DNA of 64,000 nt from an uncultured Gellertiella sp. (lineage in GTDB: Bacteria > Pseudomonadota > Alphaproteobacteria > Rhizobiales > Rhizobiaceae): positions 2,448,001-2,512,000 of the forward strand of contig NZ_OY735139.1 in the NCBI RefSeq assembly GCF_963457605.1, in the 5' to 3' direction. Of the stretch, positions 1 to 6,857 are shown one piece after another. How positions within the stretch are numbered: the first letter of the stretch is position 1; every line of letters starts with the position of its first letter. Made by a program: the position numbers and the translations under genes. The notes under the pieces are model-generated. The model made no database searches. It was not told the origin of the DNA and was given only the letters and a program-made list of their open reading frames with translations.

Positions 1-79
1 TGAGCCTGTAGCCGCGCCTGAAGTGAAGACCCCCAAGGCTCCGGCCAAGCGCAAGGCCACCAAGGAGGTGTCGGAATGA
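1..79 (+). CDS. C-terminal fragment of a phage protein (5' end outside window)
   Basis: An open frame runs in from the window edge and stops at TGA 77-79. The visible 25 residues are rich in Pro, Ala, Lys and Glu and end in KATKEVSE. The stop overlaps the start of the next gene (ATGA), as in most of this operon. In T7 the gene just before endonuclease I is the single-stranded DNA-binding protein gp2.5, so this could be its counterpart, but the fragment is too short and low-complexity to identify. Function is not assigned. Confidence 0.55.
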   Translation, partial: EPVAAPEVKTPKAPAKRKATKEVSE

Positions 80-822
80 TGCCTCTCTGGGACGGCCCAT
101 TCGGCTGGAAGGGTAATATCGTGGGGGCAGGGCATACGGTTTTCCCCGGTGGTGGCCAAGCCTCGTCTAACCTCGGGCCGGGCTCGGGTGGTGGAGGCCC
201 AACGCCTGTAAGCATCGCGGGCTCACCAAGCTCTGGCGTTGTTGGCGTTCCGTATAGCTGGGCTCCCACGGTGTCTGGCGGCTCCGGCACAAAGAGCTTC
301 TCGCTCTCGGGGTCTCTCCCCTCCGGCCTCTCCTTCAGCTCCACCACAGGGGCCATCAACGACCCAGACGCGGGCTCTTTCACCCTCACGCAGGCTTGGT
401 GGGAGCAGACCACCACGACATCCTACAAGCTGGATGCTCCGGTGGTCCGGCCTGTGGCTGAGAACACCAGCGCGATCTACCGCCATGACTGCCTCCTGCT
501 GCACCAAGTCAACTTCCAGGCACCGGCAGGCTACAACTCGGCGGATGGCTACGCGGTCAACAAGCCGAAGCGCCTCCAAGGGAAGAATACGTCCTACATC
601 TCGACTGGCCCCGGTCCACTCGCCCACTTTGATGGGTCTGTGGCAGCGAACAACAATGCAGGCGTAGCGGATGGCAATGCGGACGACCGCTTGCAGTCCT
701 TCAGCTTCGGCACCTACGGCTTCAAGGGGACCCGTGTGGCCTTCGCCTCCAAGGCAAACGGTAACCTCACGCAGACCCAGATGGAGGAAGTAGCTATCAA
801 CATGTACAAGCTGGTGGCTTAA
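76..822 (+). CDS. Phage protein with putative Ig-like segment, function unknown
   Basis: 248 residues. A glycine-rich stretch near residues 25-45 is followed by a segment with the look of a bacterial putative-Ig repeat (GVVGVPYSWAPTVSGGSG, then LPSGLSFSSTTGAI). The rest is unrecognised. Such Ig-like modules are common on virion surface proteins, but the gene lies in the replication block directly before endonuclease I, so a structural role is only a guess. It overlaps the preceding stop by 4 bases and its own stop overlaps the next start by 1 base, so it is translated within the operon. Confidence 0.75.
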   Translation: MMPLWDGPFGWKGNIVGAGHTVFPGGGQASSNLGPGSGGGGPTPVSIAGSPSSGVVGVPYSWAPTVSGGSGTKSFSLSGSLPSGLSFSSTTGAINDPDAGSFTLTQAWWEQTTTTSYKLDAPVVRPVAENTSAIYRHDCLLLHQVNFQAPAGYNSADGYAVNKPKRLQGKNTSYISTGPGPLAHFDGSVAANNNAGVADGNADDRLQSFSFGTYGFKGTRVAFASKANGNLTQTQMEEVAINMYKLVA

Positions 823-1325
823 TGCCAGCACCCTCACGCACACCTCCAAGCAGAGCAGCAAGGGCGGAGGCGCGGGGTCTTCAGTATGGCTATAGGTCCG
901 GCCTTGAAGGAAAACTTGGAGAGCAGATCAAGGCCCACGGCCAGCCGATCCTCTTCGAAACCTTCAAGGTCCCCTATGTCATCCCGGAGAGCCTGCACAA
1001 GTACACGCCTGACTTCCTGCTGGACAACGGCATCATCATTGAGGGCAAGGGGATATTCGATGCGCAAGACCGCGCCAAGCATCTCCTCATCAAGGGCCAG
1101 CACCCGGAGCTAGACATTCGGTTCGTCTTCTCGCGGAGCGCAGCGCCTATCACCAAGGGAAGCAAGACCACCCTGGCTGACTGGTGCCGCAAGTACGGCT
1201 TCAAGTTTGCCGACAAGCTCATCCCTGAAGGGTGGTTTCACGAGGAGGGTCCAGCCCGAGACCCCCGAGAAGTCATCCAGTTTGCCCCGTCCCTCGGGCC
1301 TCTGAAGCGGAAGGCCAAGGCATGA
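822..1325 (+). CDS. T7-type endonuclease I (Holliday-junction resolvase)
   Basis: 167 residues, homologue of T7 gp3 (149 aa). It resolves branched DNA in replication and recombination and helps degrade host DNA. The T7 active-site set (E20, D55, E65, K67) is present with identical spacing as E29, D64, E74 and K76, in SGLEGKLGEQI, YTPDFLL and IIIEGKGIF. The N-terminus is about 9 residues longer than in T7. The start overlaps the upstream stop by one base, and the small gene that follows starts 4 bases before this stop. This is one of the firmest anchors for calling the element T7-like. Confidence 0.93.
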   Translation: MPAPSRTPPSRAARAEARGLQYGYRSGLEGKLGEQIKAHGQPILFETFKVPYVIPESLHKYTPDFLLDNGIIIEGKGIFDAQDRAKHLLIKGQHPELDIRFVFSRSAAPITKGSKTTLADWCRKYGFKFADKLIPEGWFHEEGPARDPREVIQFAPSLGPLKRKAKA

Positions 1326-1459
1326 AGACCGGCTTGCTGTTCCGCATCGGGAGCTTCTGGGTGGGGGCTCATTGGTCCCCCTACAACAAACGACTGTGTG
1401 TCAATTTCCTGCCATGCATCACATGGTGGGTCACACTCCCCGGAGGCAAATGCCCCTAA
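1322..1459 (+). CDS. Small conserved-type phage protein (45 aa), unknown function
   Basis: ATG at 1322 overlaps the endonuclease I stop (ATGA). The 45-residue product is rich in Trp and Cys (GSFWVGAHWSPYNKRLCVN, then ITWWVTLPGGKCP). Short proteins with this SFWVGAHWSPYN / TLPGG pattern recur, from memory, in podovirus genomes between replication genes; their role is unknown. The strong translational coupling and the composition make it a real gene despite its size. Confidence 0.7.
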   Translation: MKTGLLFRIGSFWVGAHWSPYNKRLCVNFLPCITWWVTLPGGKCP

Positions 1460-1671
1460 AGCTCAAGCACGACGCTTTTGAAATCTTCAAGAAGGCTTGG
1501 AGCGTCCGCTTCATGGTGCTCGCCTTCATCTTCATCGTCCTGGAAACCGCAATGCCCTTCCTTCAGGGCGTGCTCCCGGTGTCGGCCCCAGTGTTTGGGG
1601 TCTTGTCGGGCTTGATGGTAGCCGCCTCGTTCGTGGCTCGCTTCATCGCCCAGGAGAACCTACAAGGATAG
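1450..1671 (+). CDS. Putative holin (two membrane segments)
   Basis: 73 residues from ATG 1450, preceded by GGAGG at 1443. The start overlaps the previous gene by 10 bases. A basic N-terminus (MPLKLKHDAFEIFKKAW) leads into two hydrophobic segments at about residues 21-38 and 45-63, ending in ARFIAQENLQG. It lies directly before a GH24 endolysin and spanin genes, the usual place for a holin that times lysis by permeabilising the inner membrane. The family assignment rests on size, topology and position. Confidence 0.72.
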   Translation: MPLKLKHDAFEIFKKAWSVRFMVLAFIFIVLETAMPFLQGVLPVSAPVFGVLSGLMVAASFVARFIAQENLQG

Positions 1672-1681
1672 CCACAACAGA

Positions 1682-2170
1682 ATGTTCGGCTTCTTCAAAA
1701 AGGCTTCCGCCCCGGTGACCATCTCGGCTGCCGTGGCGCTAGCTATCACATCACTCATCATGCCAAGCGAGGGGTTATCCCTCCGCACGTATCGAGACCC
1801 CATCGGCATCCTCACATACTGCTTCGGCGAGACCGCTGGAGCTGTAGCCGGACGCACCTACACGATTGACGATTGCCGATCGATCCTTGATGCCCGCGTT
1901 AATTCGTTTGAGAAGAGCGTCCTTAGCTGCCTCCCGAATTACGCCAATCTTCCTGTCCCCGTTCAAGCTAGTGTCCTCTCTGTCTCCTACAATGTGGGCA
2001 CGGGAGCCATGTGCAAGAGCACGATGTTCCGGCTTCTCGCCAATGGCAATATCAAGGGAGCCTGTGAAGAATTCCCTAAGTTCACCCGAGCTGGGGGCAG
2101 GGTGCTCCCCGGCCTCGTCAAACGCCGCTCCATCGAACGGGCTATGTGTCTTAAAGGAGTCCATCCTTGA
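1682..2170 (+). CDS. GH24 endolysin (lysozyme) with N-terminal signal-anchor
   Basis: 162 residues. It cleaves the glycan strands of peptidoglycan at lysis. The family triad E-x8-D-x5-T is present exactly as E30, D39, T45 (SEGLSLRTYRDP, GILTYCFGET). Residues 10-27 form a weakly hydrophobic Ala/Val-rich segment typical of signal-anchor-release endolysins such as P21 R, so export by Sec with later release is likely. Several Cys residues (47, 61, 79, 104) might add redox control, which is inference. ATG lies 10 bases after the holin stop. The phage also has a T7-type amidase at 2781. Confidence 0.88.
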   Translation: MFGFFKKASAPVTISAAVALAITSLIMPSEGLSLRTYRDPIGILTYCFGETAGAVAGRTYTIDDCRSILDARVNSFEKSVLSCLPNYANLPVPVQASVLSVSYNVGTGAMCKSTMFRLLANGNIKGACEEFPKFTRAGGRVLPGLVKRRSIERAMCLKGVHP

Positions 2171-2226
2171 GTATCGTCTTCCTGTTTGTCATCGGGGCGC
2201 TCCTCCTGTGGAAGGTCATTCCCTAA
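2167..2226 (+). CDS. Tiny hydrophobic peptide between endolysin and spanin (candidate)
   Basis: TTG at 2167 overlaps the endolysin stop, and the frame closes with TAA at 2224-2226, which overlaps the next ATG. The 19-residue product, with core SIVFLFVIGALLLWKVIP, would be a single membrane helix. It fits the stop/start overlaps on both sides exactly, but at this length it could be chance. If real it would be a lysis accessory peptide. Confidence 0.35.
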   Translation: MSIVFLFVIGALLLWKVIP

Positions 2227-2456
2227 TGTCTTGGCTCTTCTCCAAAGTCCAGACCTACCTAGCCTTGGCCGGGGGTCTGCTCATCGCGCTGCTATACGCT
2301 TTTAGCAAAGGGCGCTCCTCCGGGGTGCAAGCAGCCTCCACTTCACTCAACCGTGAAACGCAGAAGGTCAATGCTGAGTTCCAAAAAATTGATGGCAAGC
2401 GCCCTGATTTTGACGTTGCTATCACCAATCTCCGCAAACGGGCAACCAAGGAGTAG
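2226..2456 (+). CDS. Putative Rz-like inner-membrane spanin
   Basis: 76 residues from ATG 2226. One N-terminal membrane helix (residues 8-27, YLALAGGLLIALLYAF) is followed by a charged, probably coiled-coil periplasmic part (LNRETQKVNAEFQKIDGKRP). This is the layout of a short inner-membrane spanin, which joins with an outer-membrane lipoprotein to disrupt the outer membrane. The lipoprotein partner starts 5 bases downstream. A longer frame-compatible start upstream would overlap the endolysin and is rejected. Confidence 0.72.
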   Translation: MSWLFSKVQTYLALAGGLLIALLYAFSKGRSSGVQAASTSLNRETQKVNAEFQKIDGKRPDFDVAITNLRKRATKE

Positions 2457-2461
2457 TTGCA

Positions 2462-2686
2462 GTGAGCCAACTCCGATTGCCCGCCTTGGTCACCGCCCTG
2501 TTCCTCACGCTCACAAGCTGCACGTCAACCCCCCAAGTAAAGTACCTGTGCCCACCTCTCGCCCCGCCAACGGAGCAGGTAGTCACAGCACTGGAGGAAG
2601 CCGGGAGGAAAGACCCGTCATCGTCCGCATGGGTGGTAGAGTTGGATCGACATTACCAGAAGTGCGACGTGTTGAACAGCCGGTAG
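2462..2686 (+). CDS. Putative Rz1-like outer-membrane spanin lipoprotein
   Basis: 74 residues from GTG 2462. A hydrophobic signal (LPALVTALFLTLTSC) ends in the lipobox LTSC, so Cys20 is the likely lipidated residue. A Pro-containing mature part (CPPLAPPTEQ) follows, as in Rz1-type spanins. It lies directly after the inner-membrane partner, completing a holin / endolysin / spanin cassette. T7 carries its spanins (18.5, 18.7) beside the terminase instead. Confidence 0.78.
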   Translation: MSQLRLPALVTALFLTLTSCTSTPQVKYLCPPLAPPTEQVVTALEEAGRKDPSSSAWVVELDRHYQKCDVLNSR

Positions 2687-2784
2687 AGGCACCGCGCCAG
2701 ATCACCTTGAGGTCCCCTGATGGGATCGTCTTGGGTGTCGTGGTGCTTCTGCTTCTTATGGTCCTCCTCACGGTCATCCTTTGA
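2629..2784 (+). CDS. Candidate small membrane protein overlapping the spanin gene
   Basis: An ATG at 2629 opens a 51-residue frame ending at 2784, with a C-terminal helix (GIVLGVVVLLLLMVLLTVIL). It overlaps the lipoprotein gene by 58 bases and the TTG start of the amidase by 4. An internal TTG at 2707 would give only the last 25 residues. No convincing ribosome-binding site is seen for either start. The pure membrane helix and the fit to the amidase start make it worth listing. It could be a further lysis regulator, or chance. Confidence 0.35.
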   Translation: MGGRVGSTLPEVRRVEQPVEAPRQITLRSPDGIVLGVVVLLLLMVLLTVIL

Positions 2785-3269
2785 GCTTCCTCAAGTACCG
2801 ACCTCGGGCTGAGACCCGCTGGTGTATCCTCCACGCCAGCCACACGCTCCCCGGCAAGTCCTCCGTGCTGCAATGGCTTCAGGTCCATGGCCGGGAGAAG
2901 GGCCTCCTCTCCATCGGCTATCACTTTGTGATCTTCGAGAACGGGGAGCTGGTGAGCTGCCGCCCCATGGAGACCCAAGGCTCCCACTGCCGGGGCTACA
3001 ATGAGGTCTCCGTGGGGGTCTGCCTGATCGGCGGGCTTGGGGTGCAGGAGAACGAGGAGGGTGAGCTGGAGGAAGTCCACGTGGACACCTTCACGCCTGC
3101 CCAGAGGGACCAAGTGCGTGCCCTCATGTCCTACCTTGAGGCCCACTACCCCGGCATCCGCCTCCGAGGCCACACCGAGATGCCCCGCTACAAATCCCGC
3201 CATGAGCACCACCCGTGCCCGGCCATCAACATGGAAGACCTCCGATGTTCAATTCCGTTGAGCCCCTGA
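2781..3269 (+). CDS. T7-type N-acetylmuramoyl-L-alanine amidase (gp3.5-like)
   Basis: 162 residues (T7 gp3.5 is 151). Zinc amidase of the Amidase_2 fold. Likely metal ligands are H18 (ILHASHT), H131 (RGHTEMP) and C146 (HHPCPAI), with GYHFVI supplying the conserved Tyr. In T7 this enzyme cuts peptidoglycan and also binds and inhibits the phage RNA polymerase; whether this one inhibits a polymerase cannot be told. TTG start in an overlapping TTGA context. The H131-to-C146 spacing is longer than the 8 residues of T7. Position before the primase-helicase matches T7. Confidence 0.9.
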   Translation: MSFLKYRPRAETRWCILHASHTLPGKSSVLQWLQVHGREKGLLSIGYHFVIFENGELVSCRPMETQGSHCRGYNEVSVGVCLIGGLGVQENEEGELEEVHVDTFTPAQRDQVRALMSYLEAHYPGIRLRGHTEMPRYKSRHEHHPCPAINMEDLRCSIPLSP

Positions 3270-3514
3270 AGCTCACCCCTCAGCAGGCCCGCATCATCCA
3301 GTACATGGAGCCGGGCTCTACGCTCACCAACGTGGTGGCCATGACGGTCCTCCAGGTGGGCTCGCTCTCCCGCCGTATCACGGAGCTCCGCCGTTTGGGC
3401 TTCATCATCAAGGACCGAATGGACCAAGGCCACGATGGCCGGTCCTTCAAGAAGTACGACCTGGACCAAGACGCGGCACAGCCCGCTTGGACACTCGATA
3501 AGGAACAGCCATAA
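3245..3514 (+). CDS. Small winged-helix DNA-binding protein
   Basis: 89 residues from ATG 3245, overlapping the amidase end by 25 bases. LTPQQARIIQYM, then TNVVAMTVLQVGSLSRRITELRRLGFIIKDRM, reads as a helix-turn-helix with recognition helix and the first wing strand of a winged-helix domain. The C-terminal tail is acidic and short. A replication or transcription role is likely. It is the only clear DNA-binding regulator fold in the visible prophage, so it is also a weak candidate for a lysis-lysogeny regulator. Confidence 0.72.
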   Translation: MFNSVEPLKLTPQQARIIQYMEPGSTLTNVVAMTVLQVGSLSRRITELRRLGFIIKDRMDQGHDGRSFKKYDLDQDAAQPAWTLDKEQP

Positions 3515-3684
3515 TGCAGATCAGCTTGCCCATGCTTCTGGGTATCCTCTTCATCGCCCTCAAGCTCACCAACGTGATCGCCTGGAGCTGGCTCTGGGTC
3601 CTCGCCCCGTTCTGGCTGGGTGCCGTGGCCGTTGTGCTCATCTACGCGGTGGTCTTCCTGCTCAGCGCCTATCGCTATCGTTGA
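3514..3684 (+). CDS. Small two-helix membrane protein
   Basis: 56 residues from ATG 3514, overlapping the preceding TAA by one base. Two hydrophobic segments (MLLGILFIALKLTNVIAW and FWLGAVAVVLIYAVVFLL) are joined by WSWLWVLAP. Proteins with a KLTxVIAWSW core are common in phages, often annotated as transmembrane Fragile-X-F type; function unknown. The stop overlaps the TTG start of the next gene. Confidence 0.7.
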   Translation: MQISLPMLLGILFIALKLTNVIAWSWLWVLAPFWLGAVAVVLIYAVVFLLSAYRYR

Positions 3685-3998
3685 GGCGGAAGCCCAAGAC
3701 AGCAGACCTGTATGTGGAGCGCATCATCGGAGCCAGCGCGGACACCTTGGTGCCCCACTACTTGATGGCCTGCTACGCCTACTACGTTGAGGATGATCCT
3801 CTCATCTCAGATCAGCTCTTTGACCACATCACCAAACGGCTGATTAACGAGCTGCCCGCCCTCACGCATCCGCACAAAGACCTCATCACCATGGACGACC
3901 TCATAGCGGGGACGGGCTACGCGCTCACCTACCCGTCAATCGTCATGGGTGCCGTGCGGGACATGCGTGGGGGTCTCCAGAAAGGAACCCTGAAGTGA
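3681..3998 (+). CDS. Unknown protein resembling the Ia domain of NAD-dependent DNA ligase
   Basis: 105 residues from TTG 3681 (TTGA overlap). The segment YAYYVEDDPLISDQLFDHI resembles the NMN-binding Ia domain of bacterial LigA, whose hallmark is YYxxDxPxISDxxYD. No adenylation (KxDG) domain follows, so it cannot be a whole ligase; it may be a nucleotide-binding or decoy module. Similar stand-alone phage proteins are, from memory, annotated as hypothetical. It overlaps the primase-helicase start by 4 bases. Confidence 0.65.
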   Translation: MRRKPKTADLYVERIIGASADTLVPHYLMACYAYYVEDDPLISDQLFDHITKRLINELPALTHPHKDLITMDDLIAGTGYALTYPSIVMGAVRDMRGGLQKGTLK

Positions 3999-5770
3999 CC
4001 ACCAGAGCGGAAGGAAACGACCGCGTTATCTCGAAAGGACCTTGCCCATGTGGCCGATCAGCGGACAATTGGGTGACCTATGCGGATGGGCATGCACACT
4101 GCTACACCGCTGGCTGCGACAAGCGCACACCCCCGGATGGCGAGGTGAGCTCTTCTTCCAGCAACTCCTCCTCTGCCTCCCACGCTGAGCTGCTCAAGCC
4201 GGACCAATCGTCATTCCCAGCGGATGGCCTGAAGTCCCGGCGCATTGACTTGGACACCCTCCGGCGCTTTGGGGTCTTTACGGCAGGCTTCAGTGGCCAG
4301 CGCGTACAGGTCTACCCCTACTTCAATCCCGATGGCCAGCCAGCCGGGCAGAAGCTCAGGCTCCCCAACAAGGAGTTCACATTCCTCAAGGCCACAGGCG
4401 GGGAGAGCATCGGCAAGGCCCAGCTCTTTGGACGCCACGTGTTTGGCGACAGGTACGACCGGCAGGTGATCATCTGCGAAGGCGAGCTTGACGCACTGAG
4501 TGTGGCCCAGGTGACGGACTTCAAGGTAGCCGTGGTGTCGATCAACTCCGGGGCCGGGAACGCAGCGGCAAACCTCAAGGCCAACTACCTCTGGCTGGAC
4601 CGCTTTGAGGATATCGTCCTCTGGTTTGACAACGATGCCCCCGGAGTGGAGGCCGCAGAGGAATGCGCCAAGCTCTTCAAGGTGGGCAAGGTCCGCATCG
4701 CCAAGGCCACGGGGCAGCTTAAGGGCAAGCCCTGTAAGGACGCCTCGGATATGCTCCAGGCCGATGCCCCCGGCGATATCAAGACGGTCATCTACGGGGC
4801 GGCTAAGTGGCGTCCTCGGGGTATCGTCAATGCGAAAGACAATCCGTCTGACGTGTTCGCCCCGACTGAGAAGGTAGTCTCCTGGAAGTGGCCACCCATG
4901 ATGGCAAAGCTTCAGGAGATGACAGGCGGTATCTTCCCCGGTGAGGTCATCTATCAGGTGGCAGGCACGGGCGTAGGCAAGTCCACCGCTCTCCGAGAAG
5001 CACAGTATGACCTCGTGCAGCAGGGCGTGAAGATCGCTGTGCTCAGCTTTGAGGACACCATCAAGGACGCCAAGTTCGGGCTCATGTCCATTGCGGCAGG
5101 CGAGCGGCTCCAGCTTAAGGAGTTGCCAGACCCCGAGGATGTGAAGGCCATCGAAGCCTACAACGCCTACATGGCGAAGGTTCATGAGGTGGTCTTTGGG
5201 CCGGGCCTCGTGGAGCTCTTCGACCCCCAGACGGCGGAATGGCAGATGGAAGCCATCATTGGCTACGTCCGCTACTGTGCCAAAGCGCTGGACTGTAGGG
5301 TCATCTTCCTGGACCCCATCTCGTTTGTGGCGGCAGGCATTGACCTCACGGCAGACGAGCGGCGCACACTGGACTATGCCGCCAAGGAATTCGCAAAGCT
5401 GGCCAAGGAGCTGGACATTGCGATTATCATTTCGCACCACCTCAAGCGGACCTCAGGTGTCCCCCACGAGGAAGGTGCCCCAACGTCCCTCAATGAGCTC
5501 CGCTCTTCTGGGGGTCTCGCTAACTTTGCCACTGCCGTCATCGGCTGGGAGCGGAACAACCAAGCTGCCGGAGATGGCTGGCGGGTAACCCAAAGCCGCA
5601 TCATCAAGCCCATCCGACGCACCGGCAAGTCCGGCCTAGCTGACGTTCTCTACTACGGGGAAGACGGCAGGCTAGTGCCTTCACCTATCCCATTCCCGCC
5701 CATTGGAAAGCCCGAGGGCCACGACTCTGGGCACGCATCACCCATGGGCTTCAGCCCCGTGGATTACTGA
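3995..5770 (+). CDS. T7-like primase-helicase (gp4)
   Basis: 591 residues (T7 gp4A is 566). The N-terminal zinc-binding motif (CPCGRSADNW, GHAHCYTAGC) recognises primase templates. A TOPRIM primase core follows (ICEGELDALSV, LWFDNDAPGVEAAE). The C-terminal DnaB-like helicase has Walker A AGTGVGKSTA at about residue 324, Walker B VIFLDPIS and a later IIISHHLKR. It unwinds the fork and primes lagging-strand synthesis with the gp5-like polymerase. GTG start overlapping the previous stop. Domain order and length are full. Confidence 0.95.
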   Translation: MTTRAEGNDRVISKGPCPCGRSADNWVTYADGHAHCYTAGCDKRTPPDGEVSSSSSNSSSASHAELLKPDQSSFPADGLKSRRIDLDTLRRFGVFTAGFSGQRVQVYPYFNPDGQPAGQKLRLPNKEFTFLKATGGESIGKAQLFGRHVFGDRYDRQVIICEGELDALSVAQVTDFKVAVVSINSGAGNAAANLKANYLWLDRFEDIVLWFDNDAPGVEAAEECAKLFKVGKVRIAKATGQLKGKPCKDASDMLQADAPGDIKTVIYGAAKWRPRGIVNAKDNPSDVFAPTEKVVSWKWPPMMAKLQEMTGGIFPGEVIYQVAGTGVGKSTALREAQYDLVQQGVKIAVLSFEDTIKDAKFGLMSIAAGERLQLKELPDPEDVKAIEAYNAYMAKVHEVVFGPGLVELFDPQTAEWQMEAIIGYVRYCAKALDCRVIFLDPISFVAAGIDLTADERRTLDYAAKEFAKLAKELDIAIIISHHLKRTSGVPHEEGAPTSLNELRSSGGLANFATAVIGWERNNQAAGDGWRVTQSRIIKPIRRTGKSGLADVLYYGEDGRLVPSPIPFPPIGKPEGHDSGHASPMGFSPVDY

Positions 5771-6256
5771 GTGGAAGAAGACACTAGCTGGGTAGACCAG
5801 TTCTTTGTCGAAGCTGGGCAAACCTTTCGCAAGGCACGGCCCGTGCGGCCCCTAGAGCTGAAGGCCCCCGCCCCTGACGGATACATCCGGGTGAGCTTCA
5901 CACACAAGGGCATCAGGCGGGCGGTCTCTCTGCACCGTCTGAAGTTCCTCCTCCATCACGGCTGGCTACCAGATTGCGTAGACCACCGAAACAACAACCG
6001 CGCAGACAACTCCCTAACAAACCTTCGTCCGGCCACGCACCAAGACAACAACCGGAACAAGGTCAAGACGGATGGCTCAAGCCCTCGCGGCGTCTGGAAG
6101 TCCCGCAACAAGGTTAAGCCTTATAGGGCGAGCGTAAAGCTCAACAGAACGTCTAAGCATCTCGGATATTTTGAGACTGAGGAAGAGGCGAGCCACGTAG
6201 TTGAGGAGTATCTCCGAAAGCATCACGGCGAATTTTACCGTGACCAAGGAATATAG
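5771..6256 (+). CDS. HNH homing-type endonuclease with AP2-like domain
   Basis: 161 residues from GTG 5771, immediately after the helicase stop. The HNH core VDHRNNNRADNSLTNLRP is followed by DNNRNKVK. The C-terminal half (PRGVWKSRNKVKPYRASVKL, then KHLGYFETEEEA) is an AP2/ERF-like DNA-binding domain, the usual partner of phage HNH enzymes. Free-standing HNH genes of this kind are mobile and insert between core genes by cutting allelic sites. Its codon use is slightly less GC-biased near the 3' end. Good family call; its target site is unknown. Confidence 0.88.
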   Translation: MEEDTSWVDQFFVEAGQTFRKARPVRPLELKAPAPDGYIRVSFTHKGIRRAVSLHRLKFLLHHGWLPDCVDHRNNNRADNSLTNLRPATHQDNNRNKVKTDGSSPRGVWKSRNKVKPYRASVKLNRTSKHLGYFETEEEASHVVEEYLRKHHGEFYRDQGI

Positions 6257-6568
6257 GTGCTCAGAGACGAGACTGATTACGTAAAGGAAGACATTGCAGA
6301 CCTCCGTGCTCGCATCATGACGGCGCAGATGTTTAGTCAAGTACTTCTTAAGGGCTACTCCGCCCTCCGCTCCTACGGCGTGGACTTCATGTCGCTCCGT
6401 GAGTGGAAAGAGAACGCCATCCTAGATGAGGCTCGCAAGCTCAAGCCTGTCCCCGGTGCTGAGTTGATCATCGCCTACCTCTGCCGACTGGAGAACGCCA
6501 TTAGCGCGGCCATCCGGCGCAAGCAGTTGAAGACCATCGTGGACAACACGAGACCCCCCGAAAGCTAA
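6257..6568 (+). CDS. Hypothetical phage protein (103 aa)
   Basis: GTG at 6257 directly abuts the HNH stop. The protein is charged and mainly helical in appearance (DYVKEDIADLRARIMTAQ, then LLKGYSALRSYGVDFMS). No motif is recognised and there is no membrane segment. It lies between the helicase and polymerase genes where T7 carries small genes of series 4.x. Function unknown. Confidence 0.7.
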   Translation: MLRDETDYVKEDIADLRARIMTAQMFSQVLLKGYSALRSYGVDFMSLREWKENAILDEARKLKPVPGAELIIAYLCRLENAISAAIRRKQLKTIVDNTRPPES

Positions 6569-6587
6569 CCAAAGAAGGACCGCACCA

Positions 6588-6857
6588 ATGAATGCGATAG
6601 CTATCAACATGCCCGCCACATCGTCCATGCTTACCGCTGGCGGTTCGCCTGCCTTTGTGTGCACCAAGTGTGACGAGGCCTTCACGCCCGGCGATGCGGT
6701 CCTCCTTCAGAACCACTACTGGAATAGCACCGTGCACGAGTGGCGTGGGGGTGACCGTTTCGTGGAATGCCCCGAGTGCAGCCACAAGGTTCGCTACTGG
6801 GGGCCTGCCAGCACCAAGCGCTTCTTCCGCCGCGTCGAGCAGAGGCACGGCCTTTGA
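6588..6857 (+). CDS. Small zinc-ribbon-like phage protein
   Basis: 89 residues. Two CxxC knuckles (FVCTKCDEAF and VECPECSHKV) about 35 residues apart suggest a zinc ribbon. The intervening part has Trp and His residues. AAGGA lies at 6573-6577, upstream of ATG 6588. The stop overlaps the TTG start of the DNA polymerase. Possible roles are DNA or RNA polymerase binding; none can be assigned. Confidence 0.72.
   Translation: MNAIAINMPATSSMLTAGGSPAFVCTKCDEAFTPGDAVLLQNHYWNSTVHEWRGGDRFVECPECSHKVRYWGPASTKRFFRRVEQRHGL

Noticed and set aside
1866..2225. N-terminal extension of the inner-membrane spanin gene
   Set aside because: Lies antiphase within the GH24 endolysin, whose catalytic triad is intact; the ATG at 2226 starts just before a proper membrane helix.
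3435..3680. N-terminal extension of the LigA-like gene upstream of 3681
   Set aside because: It would overlap two well-formed small genes (3245-3514 and 3514-3684) in another frame; the TTGA-coupled start at 3681 fits the operon's pattern.
4211..5440. 409-codon - strand open frame opposite the primase-helicase
   Set aside because: Shadow of the gp4-like gene whose Walker motifs lie on the + strand.
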